Source: Megalonaias nervosa (taxonomy: Eukaryota; Mollusca; Bivalvia; Unionida; Unionidae). Taken from it: a stretch of 64,000 bases of DNA. The translations under genes were made by a program, and so were the position numbers. The notes below the pieces were generated by a model. That model ran no database searches, was not told where the DNA came from, and was given only the letters and a program-made list of their open reading frames with translations. Below, piece by piece: positions 36,901 to 49,700 of this stretch (the stretch's first letter is position 1; every line of letters begins with the position of its first letter). The stretch lies in the NCBI GenBank assembly GCA_016617855.1, contig JAECUM010004302.1, positions 43,210-107,209 on the forward strand, read 5' to 3'.

Positions 36901-39900
36901 CAGAGATCTGTATCTCAAAAAGGCTATAGTAGACCTGGTGCAGCAAATTACCTTTTCAGGTGATTTGGCAGTTTCCAAAGGATGTGGCTTCATGACTTCG
37001 TTGGATGTGCAGGAGGGAAATTTTTTCATTTAAGAAGCTCTGCACTGGCATATGGAGTTATTATCTAGAACCTGCATCACATACCGTAGGGGACTGTATA
37101 CAGCTTTTCAGGGGTAAGGGGATGCAACTCTTCCACTTCTTACCTAATCTTATAAGGTCATAAGATCAGGTAACATATTTGAAGGAGAAACCTTTTTTTT
37201 TTTTCTTGTAAAATATTTCTTTTATAATGCTTACTCTACCTTAATATACATCCACCCTACCTGCAATTACATCATTATAGAGAGTGTGTAATCCTCTCCA
37301 GTAGTAACTGAAGTATTCATGGGATTTGGTACCAATCCCTTTATCAAGGGGAGATCACCCTAACTGCCACCTATTTGAGCAGATAACTAGCTTCTTAGCT
37401 ACAAGATTTTAGCCTGGGAGGGCTGGATTTGCAAGGTAGTAGTTGTTCTTCAAAGGTATTATGATCAGGTAAATATTATGGAGGAAACATATTTTACTAG
37501 AACAAAAATTTATTTTAGAGGTTTTGTGAGCCAGGGTTGGTGTTGGGTTTAAATTTTTAAAACTGTTGTTGTTTTCATAATACAGTACTACCCATTTATC
37601 TCCACATCATTGGGACCAAGGTAATACTGTTGACATAAGTAGATGTTTTGACAAGGGATGGGCTGCAAAAAAATGAAATTTTGCATACAAGTGAAGTTTT
37701 TAATAGGTGACCTATTGTTAGTGACTAGGATTTACACAGAGAGAAAATAACCAATGGAAATTTTGATTAAATGAAGACAAAACTAGTCAGAAATATACTT
37801 GTATATTGACAACTTACATTTGTGTAGTACACTTCACAATGTATTAAGTAATGTACATGTATATTAAAATCTGTGAATTCAAGTATTAGATCATACGTTT
37901 TAAAATTCATGTATCAGTCATATCCCGTTATAAAACACAAATAACATGTATATAAAAAAATGGTAATCCTTGTTTGATCTATATCCCATTGTCAGCAAAC
38001 ACGTCACTAAACAATTCACTCCACTATTCATTGTCCCCAGTAGCACGTGGTTCTATAGTTGTTTACATGCTACATGTACATGCACTTAAATTGGCCTAGA
38101 TTTTGGTCAGCCAAAGACAACTATCATCTTGCTGAGGCTACCAAGGGGATGAGGCTATTCATAGGGAAATGAAAAGATGATCAAATTAAAAAGTTTAACA
38201 AACATTCTTGCGAGATATCTCACCTTCAGTTAACTGGACAGCCAGATGTCTATATTTTCAAAAGGATGGAAATTTAATGTGTGTTTTCCACCTCCAGTGG
38301 TAGTGATCATAAGCATAAGCTATTTTCTTGCAAAAACGAAACTTTCATGGTTCCATTCACAATACAAAATGGAACAATTGATCAGATTCCATTGCTTTTA
38401 TTTAAGTTTGGTGCTGACAGCCTCTGATGAATGGTCCTTTATGTTTATTGAAGTTTGTAGTCGGTTTGCTTTGATGAAGGTGTATTATTGAAGGCACCAC
38501 TAAAGGCCATCTTTGGAGAACCAAACAAATGCCCATTTGCTATTGTAGTGGCAACGTCAAATAATTATGGAACATTGACTGGGACAGAATTTTTGTTTTT
38601 CATTTGCTTAGTATTTATACAGAACAGTCAGTGCTTTAAATGTAATCAGTTTTCTCTTAAGTTTCTGCAAAACAATTTTTTCCGGTACATTTTTCAATAA
38701 GAAAAAAATTAGTCATCATTTGGTTAGCATAAATGGGTTATGATATAGCAAAGTACTGTTGAAATCATTTTGTCACTACGAATAAAGGATTTGTTTATGT
38801 GACAATAGATTCCAGTGCATTTTATATCCAAGTTTGTGGCCTCCTTTCATGGTACTTTTGAATTTTTCCACTCCAAACCCAAGATTGTATATACAAGTTT
38901 TAATAGCCAAAAATGTTTTCGGCAAAAGAATTGCCAGATGGTATATTTTTATCGTCAGTAAGGGAAAAACATTGCAGTTTGCAACATTAGTGAATCCCAC
39001 GTCGATCCCTGTGAGTAATCTTTGATCATGTGAACATATTTATATTAATTTATTTATATTAACATTGGTTAGAATCTAACTGGCACAAATCAGTCGGTCA
39101 TAGTTCTACACTGTCTGCTCCAGAGTCCATCATGTTGTGGACAGTCTAATCTATTTAATGTGGAAATTAATCATAATTGCATTTTAAGTTCTTATACCTA
39201 TATTTTATTCAGATTGTAAAACCATTCTATGACTTCTGGGAGACCTACTGCACTGCTAAATCATATGTTTGGGAAGACAAGTATGACATTCAAGAGGCTC
39301 CAGATAGGCGGGTGCGCCGACTGATGGAGGCAGAAAATAAAAAACTACGAGATGCTGCTAAAAAGGAGAGGAATGAGGAAGTCAGGGTATGAAATTGCTT
39401 CATGCACATCTGACTAAAAATACAGGATTAGATATAAAAAAAAAATTTAAAGTCTTCACGGCCATCAACCTACAATACCAGGTTACTGCCAAGTTGTAAT
39501 CGTAAGAGAGTGGAGAATGTGATAACCTTTGTTTGTCCATGTGCCCACAACCAGATCTCCTAAATTGCTGGGTGGAAACTGATAAAATTTGGTTGCCTGT
39601 TTATTGACCATTTGCAGGAGTGGATATCAGTTTATGAATAGCTCCCCAAGGGTCCCTGGAAGGGTAGCTCCCCAAGTTGTCCCTGGAAGGGTAGGTAGTA
39701 AGGTTCAATATACAAAATTTGTAATCACAGTTACAGAACATTTTTGAATATGTTTTTTTAACCAGATTTTGTACATGTATTAGTTATGGAGTAACCATTC
39801 ATATCTGAAAAAGATTTTGGGTAATGACACCTTGGTCATGGTCCAGATGGTGAAAGGATGGGGTTTGGGTGGAGTGAGGATATTAAATGCATAAGAGGAT

Positions 39901-40701
39901 ATTAAATGCATAAGATTTGCCATGGTCAGCCATGCTTTAGTTTTTGTTAAATTTTATTGTTTCATTGGATCTATCACTGTACTGTTTTGAGACATCAAAT
40001 ACTTATAGAATTGTAGAAGTAATAGATGAAAATTAGAACACTCTTTTACAGTGTTTAAATATTATCTAATACCCTATCTTATAGTTAGTTATCTACTACC
40101 ATATCTTATTTTTAGTTATTTAATACTATCTTTTATTTAGTTATCTAATATCTTATATTTAGTTACTTAATTCCATATTATATTTAGTTAGCTAATATTT
40201 TACCATTATATTTAGTTATTTAATACCTTATCTTATAGTTATTTAATACATTATCTTGTGTTTAGTTATCTAATACCTTATCTTATATTTAGTTATCTAA
40301 TACCTTATATTTAGTTGTCTGATACCTTAGTTATTTATCTAATACCTTATATTTAGTTATCTGATACCTTATCTTATATTTAGTTATCTAATATCTTATA
40401 TTTAGTTGATACCTTGTCTTTTAATACTTTATCTTATATTCAATTATCTTATATCTTATATTTAATTATCTAATACCTTATCTTATATTTATATATTTTT
40501 TTTGCAGAAAAATTATTTTTCTTTTTATTGACAGTTTAACAGTACAGCTTACTGAGCTTAATGGAATTATAGAGTATTAAAAGTTGACATCCAAAAAATT
40601 AAAATATAACAGGTAATATTATTATAAAAGCATCAGGTTTCATGTAAAAAATAATATAAATTTATCTGGTAATAACAAGTTTTATGCCATACAAAACTAT
40701 G

Positions 40702-40766
<65 letters not shown>

Positions 40767-43700
40767 ATAAATACTGCATTTAATTTCAGAATTTTACAAT
40801 AGTTTCTGTGTAGATTTTTAAAATGAAATACCAGATTCTCAGGGAATAAACTATTTGCATTTTTAAGACAATTTTCACATTAATTAAAATTCTAAAGTTA
40901 AGGCAATACTATAACTTCTTGTACTTTTTGGCAGCAATTGGTCAGATTTGTGAAGAAGAGAGACAAAAGAGTACAAGAATACAAGGTACACATTTTCATG
41001 CTTGTATTACAGTAAGATAGAATCTTACGATCAATTGGTCAGATTTGTGAAGAAGAGAGACAAAAGAGTACAAGAATACAAGGTACACATTTTCATGCTT
41101 GTATTACAGTAAGATAGAATCTTACGATCAATTGGTCAGATTTGTGAAGAAGAGAGACAAAAGAGTACAAGAATACAAGGTACACATTTTCATGCTTGTA
41201 TTACAGTAAGATAGAATCTTACGATCAAGTGGCAAATGCCCATGGATTAGCTAATAGTGCAGCATCATTATATTTATTTGAGCAATCTCTCTTATGGTTC
41301 AAAGATTTGTTTGCTCCACCTGTATTTGGTACACTTGTCCATCTGTGCTTTGCATGCAATCCATCTGTACTTTGCTTGTCTGTCTACTTTGTATGCATGT
41401 CCATCAGTACTTTGTACGCTTGTCCATCTATACTTTGTACACTTGTCGATCTGTACATTGTATACTTGTCCATCTATGCTTTGTATACTTGTCCACTTGT
41501 ACTTTGTACGCTTGTCCACCTGTTTTTTGTGAGCTTGTCTGTCTGTACTTTGTACACTTGTCCATCTGTACTTTGTATACTTGTCCATCTGTACTTTGTA
41601 CATTTGTTCATCTGTACTTTGTACGCGTGTCCATCTGTACTTTGTATACTTGTCGATCTGTACTTTGTATGCTTGTCCATCTGTACTTTGTATGCTTGTC
41701 CATGTGTACAGCAGTTTCTCCATTTTTTAAAACCCAATTTTTAATTTTTTTGACTGTTTTGTTGACAGCATTGGAACCCTAACTGCGCCAAAACCACCTG
41801 ACATAAACATTAAATCTGATAGGTATGTTTGTATGCATATGTACGTCAAATGATCTGATGTGGATTTCATGCAACTGAAGCAGTTATCAAATTTTTACAA
41901 ATGCTGGAAATCTTTGGACTTGACTTTCTTCTGCTGCAGTTGGGGCATGCATCTTTTACAAACATAAATTGGGGAGTGAGTATGTCTTTGTAATTTATAT
42001 TAACTGAGGTCCATGGCAGTGTGTTACATGTACAGTGGATGACACTCAGTAAAGCATGTATAAGACCACGTTATTTTCCTCGAGTGCCAACACTGTAACC
42101 ACTCCTTTTTATTGTCTTTTATGATTGGTTTAGTTTCATATTTTACAGCACAGAAACACAAGTAGGTTATTTAGTGCCTTGACAATTGGTGTAAAGTGCC
42201 TTGTCCAAGGCAATACTTTTTTCCCCAGCTTAACTGACTTTTGCTGTTGTTGCTGTTGCAGTTTAAAGGGAAAAGTTTGAGATTAATGTTTGTGCTTAAG
42301 GTTTATCTTTATACAGCAGATTTATGTTTGAATTTAAGGTTTGTTATCTTTATACAGCAGGTTTATGTTTGAATTTAAGGTTTGTTATCTTTATACAGCA
42401 GGTTTATGTTTGAATTTAAGATTTGTTATATTTATACAGCAGGTTTATGTTTGAATTTAAGGTTTGTTTTCTTTATACAGCAGGTTTATGGTTGAATTTA
42501 AGGTTTGTTTTCTTTATACAGCAGGTTTATGGTTGAATTTAAGGTTTGTTATCTTTATACAGCAGGTTTATGTTTGATTTTAAGATTTGTTATCTTTATA
42601 CAGCAGGTTTATGTTTGAATTTAAGGGTTGTTATCTTTATACAGCAGGTGATGGTTGAATTTAAGGTTTGTTATCTTTATACAGCAGGTTTATGTTTGAA
42701 TTTAAGGTTTGTTATCTTTATACAGCAGGTTAAAGTTTGTTTTAAGTTTGGCTTATATACATATGAAGGAATTTTGCCTTTCACTTCCATGTATTGATGT
42801 GTGTCTTCTGGCCTTTCAGTTAGGGCTGTTGAAGTAAAACATACTTGGGACTCAGGAAATGCCCCTTCAGTTTGCAGTAGACACTAATTGATATAGTTTA
42901 GAGTTTTGTATCATTTTCATCTGAACTGAGTAATTATAGTTCCCTGGCATACAATTTTTTTTTTTTAATGCCTTCCCTGAATACTATATATTTTTTAAAT
43001 GGAACAGCCCTAAATTTTTACGACAATATGTTTTCATTTAATCATGAAATGTATGACATTAAAGGTTTTGTTTTGTGTTTGCTTTGTCAAGTGAAAGTTT
43101 TAAATCCTCATTCTTGTTACCTTGAGGCTAACTTTTTGATTTGCTTTCAGAGGTCACAAACCATTTTTATGCAATGATCCACAATAAATGTCATTAGGTC
43201 CATAGCACTCCCAAATTAAATTGTAGATTAGGTGGGAGTTAGACGAGTGGTCTCCCCCCCATAGAAGGATGTACAAATGAGTTTGAGGAACATGTACGTT
43301 GTATATTTCTAACTATTTCTCGCTCTTTTTGGCCTGAGACAAGTTTTCTACCTTTACTAGAATAATAACTGTGCAGTTTGATTTACATATCAGCACCTTT
43401 TTGTTATACCTGCCTTGGTCACTCTTATGTTCATTCAGTAATGTGTGCTTGTCCTATTATTGGTTTGCAGTCATTGACTGGATTATGTTATTTCTGTAGA
43501 CATTTATTTGTTCACTAGTGTCCACTTCCCAGTAAATTGATGCAATGCTTTTTGGTCACTGCATTTTAGTATTTTGTATCATTTCCATATGAAATGAGTA
43601 ATTAAAGCATCCAGGCATATATTTGTCTTTAAAAACTACCTTCTCTGGCTATCATTTATGTTTATATGGAACAGCAACACAGATGTAAATAGTCTTTTCA

Positions 43701-46700
43701 TGCCCCATTACAAATGTTGTTATTTATTTAGACATGCATGCAGTTAAATTTTGCATCTAGAATAATCAGAGGAACTGTGGTGTGGCATCCATGATCTGTC
43801 AAAACATTTATTGTAAGGAATTGATTACATTTAAATCATCAGCAACTAAGATTTGCTGCATTAAAACTTTCATCAGGACAGAAAAAAGGTCTTAACATGT
43901 ATAGTGAAACCTTGTTTTAGAAGACGCACTAGGGACTTACTCATTCTGTCCATCTTAAACAGGTGTTTCTGAGGACTAATGTATTGTTGTCCACCTAAAT
44001 AAGGTGTCAGCAATGTTTTCTCCAGGACATGCAGTTGTGCAAATCTTTCCAAAATTTAATTAAAATGAGCAAAAATTGCACACAGTTGATTGCCATTAGC
44101 ATAATGATATCTGTAACAATAATCAATATTACCAGAGATTAGTCTGATCAAGTAAATGCTTGACTTCTATATTGAATACCATATAATCATATGTTTACTG
44201 AGTGACTTTTGTAACTGAGCAATGACACACTTTCATTGAGTATGTTGACATTAAAAGTATTTTACCAATTTGCCATTGGCAGTCATGTGGTTTTCTGTAT
44301 TCATTGGTAATGTCTCTGCTGCTGCATACAGTTCTAACACATAGTGAGTGTGATTAGAATAACACAAAACCACTACCATGATGAATATACAACAACTTAA
44401 TTAAAAGTAATTTATCACACCCATTTGTTGAGACATGCTGTAAGTTTTTTGTTACACTGAAACATACCATAAGGGATCTATTCATTAATATTGTTCTTGT
44501 CTACCTGACCCCCGTCCTTTAACATTTGAAATTCCACCCACACACCCCAAAAAAATGTCAGTGGGGGGGATTGATACATAAATAAATAACAATGTGCCTC
44601 TTGTACATTCACATTTTTTAAAATTTTAATTTTAGAAAAAGCTTGAAGAAAGGGCAGCTGAAATTTCCAGGAAAGGCAAAGAGCACAGAGAAAGGCAGTT
44701 GAAGGAGAAACAAAAGTAAGGCTTCAATAATGTAGACTCCTTTTCTTAACCAACATGGGAAAATGTGTAATGCATAGTCTCATAACTAACTGCCTAAGGT
44801 ATTGTTCAATTTTGACTGTACAAGGTAATTGACTTGTTTTCCTATAATCATATCAATTTGAAATTAAATATTTTCTTGTCAAATTGTGCAGACTTCATTT
44901 CTCCTGCACTGTTTAAAATAAATTCAGTATTTCATCTGAATTGTCAAGTTAATTGAATATGTTACATAGTTAAAAATTGTCTCTGTGTTCAGTCCTTTGA
45001 CTGATAATATATAGGACTATAACAAAAGCATTTACCTAGGTAACTATGTGATAATTTTGTGATGCCTTGCAACCAAGCAGTATAATTGATCAACAATCCA
45101 CAGGGATCACTGATAATCAATAAATGATTGACAGGTATCAATAGGTCAATTTCAGGCTCACTGATCACTCTATTCCTTCAGAACAATTAGGTGATCAGGT
45201 AACGTTGAAGGGGCTTTGGATTTTATTTATCCAACCCCTTCCCTTTCTTCCTCTCCCTTCTTCATGAACATACCATAAGATCAGGAGAAGGATGTCTTTC
45301 TAGAACAGGAGATATAGTCACTCATTGAAAAACAGGCAGTGGAGATTATGCAAAAACCACAATTGCAGGGGTTTTATTCCAGGCTGTTTCTTATTCAGAA
45401 GGCAAATGGCAAGTTAAGGCCTATCATCAACCTGAGTCACTTCAGCCGATACATTTCGCCACTGAAATTCAGGATGGAGATGGTGAGATCATTCCATGTC
45501 TCCATCCACAGGATGAGTATACCGTCAGTCTCAATCTGACCGATATATATTTTCACATGCCTATATATCCAACATTACAGAAACTTCTCTTTAGCTTACT
45601 GTGATATGGTTTACCGGTTCAAAGTCATACCCTTTGGCCTCAACATCAGCCTTATCAGGACTTGGATTCCAGCGAGAGAGTTCTTGCAGCTCCTCAGATT
45701 ATTCATTGTGGCAGTGGACTTGATCCTGCTATGTCATCATTTTATGTGCCTCCTTCAAATGACATTGCTAGTACAATGGTGCCCATTTTTCAAGTCCCTT
45801 CGATCCAGCAGTCATGATCATGCCTGGGATGCAATCATTCCTGCGTCAGTGCTGTATCCCAGGTTGGCTGACAATGGGATCTTGCTGTAGAAGCCCCAAG
45901 ATGAAATAATGGTATTTACTGAAGCCAGCCTCTCCATATCAACCTTTTAGAAATGAAGGCTGTCATCAATGCCTTTCACTTCTGGAAGGACCCACTCTCA
46001 GGCAAAAGGATTCTCATTATGTTTGACAACTCTGTGGTGGAAAACTACCTCCTCAAAGAAGAGGGCACCAAATCACCTGCCCTATATGTTCTGATGTGGC
46101 AGTGTCCATGTTGGTATGACAACCTCCATATCAACATACCAATCAAACACATTCCCGGCAGAGTCATTGTCTTAGCCGACACTATCCAGGAAAGGTTAGG
46201 TCCTTCACATGGAATGGTCTCTCCATCAGTCAGCCATTATTCATATTGTTTCTTCTTTGACAATGCAGAAGAGTTCTGATAACATTCTTGGGAATAGAGA
46301 CTTGAATTCATATTGAAATTTCAAATAAGGATTTGGATTGTGTTATTGTGATCCAACAAAAGACTGTTGGCACAACAACATAATACAGGCTGCCACAGGC
46401 ACATCAACACCTTAAGCATTGGACTTAATTTGGATTTCCTGTAATGTTTATTCAGAACTGTATTATTAGGACTTGTGTCTGTAATTTCAGGATTTTTGGG
46501 ATTTAGTTCGCAATACTGTAGGTTCCTTTGTTTTCATTTCACTTTGTATTCTAGGGAAATAAATTATTTGTTGAATTTTACAATGTTTATTGCTTTGTAC
46601 TCTTTTCTGTTGCTTATTTTAACAGCATAGACTCATAGCACAATTCTACATAGTAACTCCCTTAATCTCTTTTATTATATTTCAACCAAATTTGGCTTGA

Positions 46701-49700
46701 TATTGCTGAGACCTTGTCTGAGTTCAATTGTTAGCATTCTACATCATTGTTAAGCATGTTATAACCCCTAGTTGTCAGATCCACCCACCTGTTATTTGAC
46801 ATAATAACTTATTAACTGTTATTGGGTTTCATTCAAATCTGGTATGCTACTTGATTTTCATGAAATCTTGTTCAGTTGTCAGAATTTTGATTCTTGTAGT
46901 GGAATTATAACCCTGTAATTGTCAGAACAACCAACATTTCCACACAATAACTCTCATAATTATTAATGGATTTCAACTAAATTGTATAAGGAGTTTTGAC
47001 GAGACCTTTCTGTAGAAATGGTGTTCTGCATTGACATTTAGTGAAGACATAGCACCAGTTTGCCAGACCCACCCATATTTGTTGACAAACTACAAATCGC
47101 TGAGTTATTATTGGATTTCGACCACATTGATGAGACCTTGGCAGCGTTCTGTTGTCAGCCATATTGAACATATTTAGAAGAGTTTTAGCCCCTGATAATC
47201 TGTCCCACCCACTTATTTCCTGAACAATAAATCTCTTGATATTTATTTTGATTTCAACCAAATTTGGTAGGATGCTTTATATTGACGAGGCTGTGGTTGA
47301 GTTGTCTGCATTCTGCATTTATCATTTAGCAGAATTATGGTCCCTTAAAGTCAAACCTACAAGCCTTCGTTTCCATGCAGTAACTCTTTTAAATAATTCA
47401 ACCAAATTTAGTATGCAGTTTGATTTTCAAGAGTTCTTAGCTTCTTTGGGATTGAAAGCATTCTGAATTATTTAGCAGAGTTTATAACCCATGATTATTG
47501 TTGTTGTTTTGGTGTTTAATGCCATTTTTCAGCACACAATCGGCTGGCTATACATGGCAGCCAGTATCAGTGGTGGTTGAAGAACCCAGGAAAACCCTGG
47601 GAAAAACCACTGACCCACAGGAAGTGATTGGTAAGTTTTCTCACACACTCACATTGGCCAGGCCTGAGACTCCACCTAACGCAGGTGGAGGTGAGATGGT
47701 AGTGATCTGTAATGGCGAGCGCTTTAGACCCCTCAGCCACCCAGGGCCCCACCCATGGTTGTCAGACTACCCACTTTTATTTACACACTATAACTCCCTT
47801 AATTATTATCGGATTTCAACACATTTATATTGGCAGCTTGATATTGATGAGGCCAATGAAAAGCATCAGATGTCACTTCCAGGAAATATCTTGCTGTTAT
47901 GAACCAGTTCATCACATCGATGTTACAATGATGATTGGACATAACTTTTTGTGTTCCAATAAAAATGACATTTTGAAATACAAAATAATTTTAGGAATAT
48001 ACAGTAAATATTTAAACTTGAAGGATGTCAAATGGTAAATCTGTGTAATCTAGCTTTATATACCTAACGCTGAACAGTTTCTGTCACACAAGTTGTATTG
48101 CAAAATGTTTTCTGCAGCTTTGACACATTTTTCAATTTAGTTACGGGTTATTGTTGGCGGAGTTTTAAAAAATACAGTATATATTTACATAAAAGTCACA
48201 TCCAACTGCAGACAGCATAAACCCTGATGTGCCATTGCCTAATGCACTAGCAGTTGAGTTGTTCTCTAATTACTCCCAGTAAACTGCATAGACCCAGATC
48301 TGGGTCTGTGCAGAATGACTTATAAGTAAGTATATATGGTATTTGACAGTAGTATTGTAAGTTCATTTGATAGCCAATTGCCATTTCCAATACTATTCTC
48401 TTTAAGGATCCTTTTAACACATATTTTAGAACAGAAGCATACACCAGTCCATTCAATTTAGTTCTGTTGCACTTATTTAACTCTTATTGGTTTCAGCATA
48501 TTCATTGTTAAAGGAAATTGTTATTTATCAGTATTCATCTTTAATAAATTCTCATGTTACCATCAGTGACCGTTAACCTAATGCTGTGTTTGAGGCTACT
48601 GGAGAGCTACCAGGAGGCAGACTGGTATTCTGTATCAGCAGTCATCTTTAATAAATTCTCATCTTACCATCAGTGATTGAGAACCTGTTGCTGTGTTTCA
48701 GGCTACTGGAGAACTACCAGGAGGCAGAATGGTCTTCTGTATCTACTCTAGAGGACCAGTTTAAACAGCTGGAGGCTGATTTGTCAGAGCAGTTTGGAGA
48801 CAAGGACAGTCACCTGGGTAAAATGATAACAAAGGCATCTTAATAGTTGTCTTGCCTCTCAGACTTGTGGCTGATAGAATCAATTGTATAGGCTTATGTA
48901 GAATAGGGAAAATTAAATAAAGAGTCAGAATTCATAGACAGGAATATAAGTTTTGAGAGTTTGATGAGGTGAGATATTGCATCCTACATATAATGCATAC
49001 CTATAGGGTTTTTCTTTAATTTCCAAATCCAATTTTTATACAACAGATCAAACAGGTGGGTGATTTGTAAAGTTAAAACCCTGAAAGTTGCTACATTGTT
49101 ATATCTCATTCCCGTTTCCTCCCAGGAGAGAGACATAGTTTTGTGCTGTCAGTGCATCTGTCTGTGACACTTGTAGGCAAGATATTTAAAATCTATTATG
49201 GCCTGATCAGACAAAATATTAGATACTGTGAGTGTTTATTAAACTGTAACCTTTTTCCATAATATTTTACATATTTTTGAACTTTTTATACTTTTTAAGC
49301 CATGAATTGTAAGCATGAGTAAGCAAAGTGGAGTAGACAAATAAAATATTTGTAATATTTTAATAATATGTTGATAACATAGATCTTCAGGCCAATTTTT
49401 CACTTTTTTATGCAAATTTTTTTTTACATTTTGGACATTTTTGCAAAAATGTTGTTAGCTACCATTGAGCAAGATGCAGTTACAATAATGAAATTTGGTA
49501 TCTGTGTTTGTGTTTATAGGTGGATGACTTTTGTTAAATTTTCATACGATTATAGCGATATTTCTGATTTTTATCTCATCTGGCCACAACATCGGCCATA
49601 TGTCTCCTATCATCCATCAATATTTGCTTGTTACCACTTTGGAGTCTACATTTCTGATCTGATTTGAATCCTGTTTGAAATGTTGGCTTATATAAACAAA

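Larger units (their letters stand above)
29960..37500 (+). mobile_element. Decayed DIRS-like retroelement with inverted terminal repeats
   Basis: Left repeat C (29960-30262) and right repeat D (37205-37500) are inverse copies: both contain AGCTAAGAAGCTA, AGGTGGCAG and TGATCTCCCCTTGAT in the same order when D is reversed. Between them lie a Cys-containing gag-like start ([10 protein letters not shown], 32603 on), broken ORFs, and an RNase H relic at about 36459-36766 ([36 protein letters not shown]). DIRS elements are known for inverted rather than direct terminal repeats and for an RT/RNase H of this type. No tyrosine recombinase was recognised. Frames are broken by many stops, so it is dead. 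A 1.8 kb element and a SINE are nested inside. Confidence 0.65.
29724..39212 (+). other. DNAJC21 intron 4 (9.5 kb, largest complete intron)
   Basis: GTGATT...TTCAG. Bases 29740-29890 hold two to three copies of a roughly 48-bp repeat (GTTTAATTACAGTAATTTAA). Most of the rest is the DIRS-like element and its nested insertions; 37583-38757 may be another element. 38760-39212 shows nothing recognised. Confidence 0.85.
39387..40934 (+). other. DNAJC21 intron 5 (1.5 kb)
   Basis: GTATGA...GGCAG. Short direct repeats near 39640-39692 (CTCCCCAAG..GTCCCTGGAAGGGTAG twice) and 39880-39912 (GGATATTAAATGCATAAGA twice), then a 27-bp minisatellite and a TA run listed separately. Confidence 0.85.
40935..41225. 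repeat. DNAJC21: 97-bp tandem triplication containing exon 6
   Basis: Three identical 97-bp units at 40935, 41032 and 41129. The unit is exon 6 (51 bp), its GTACAC donor and 40 more bases of intron. The array begins at the exact first base of the exon and ends where CAATTGG becomes CAAGTGG at 41226. Confidence 0.97.
40986..44635 (+). other. DNAJC21 intron 6 (3.7 kb)
   Basis: GTACAC...TTTTAG. Holds exon 6 duplicates, two minisatellites and two MITEs. 43200-43270 has a weak match (GGTGGGAGTTAGACGAGTGG) to terminal repeats A-D. 43905-43990 (AACCTTGTTTTAGAAGAC) resembles a mariner/pogo end; its partner was not found. 44000-44635 nothing recognised. Confidence 0.8.
44716..48701 (+). other. DNAJC21 intron 7 (4.0 kb)
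   Basis: GTAAGG...TTTCAG. Contains the second DIRS-type relic, a diverged array with SINE insertion, a T1 element and the exon 8 duplicate. 44720-45170 nothing recognised. Confidence 0.85.

Noticed and set aside
41032..41179. Copies 2 and 3 of exon 6 as extra coding exons
   Set aside because: No AG directly upstream; the nearest upstream AGs introduce stops, and the family protein has only one such segment.
41196..41782. ORFs of 140-180 codons rich in Cys/Leu/Tyr on both strands
   Set aside because: Produced by the 24-bp minisatellite; no domain and both strands equally open.
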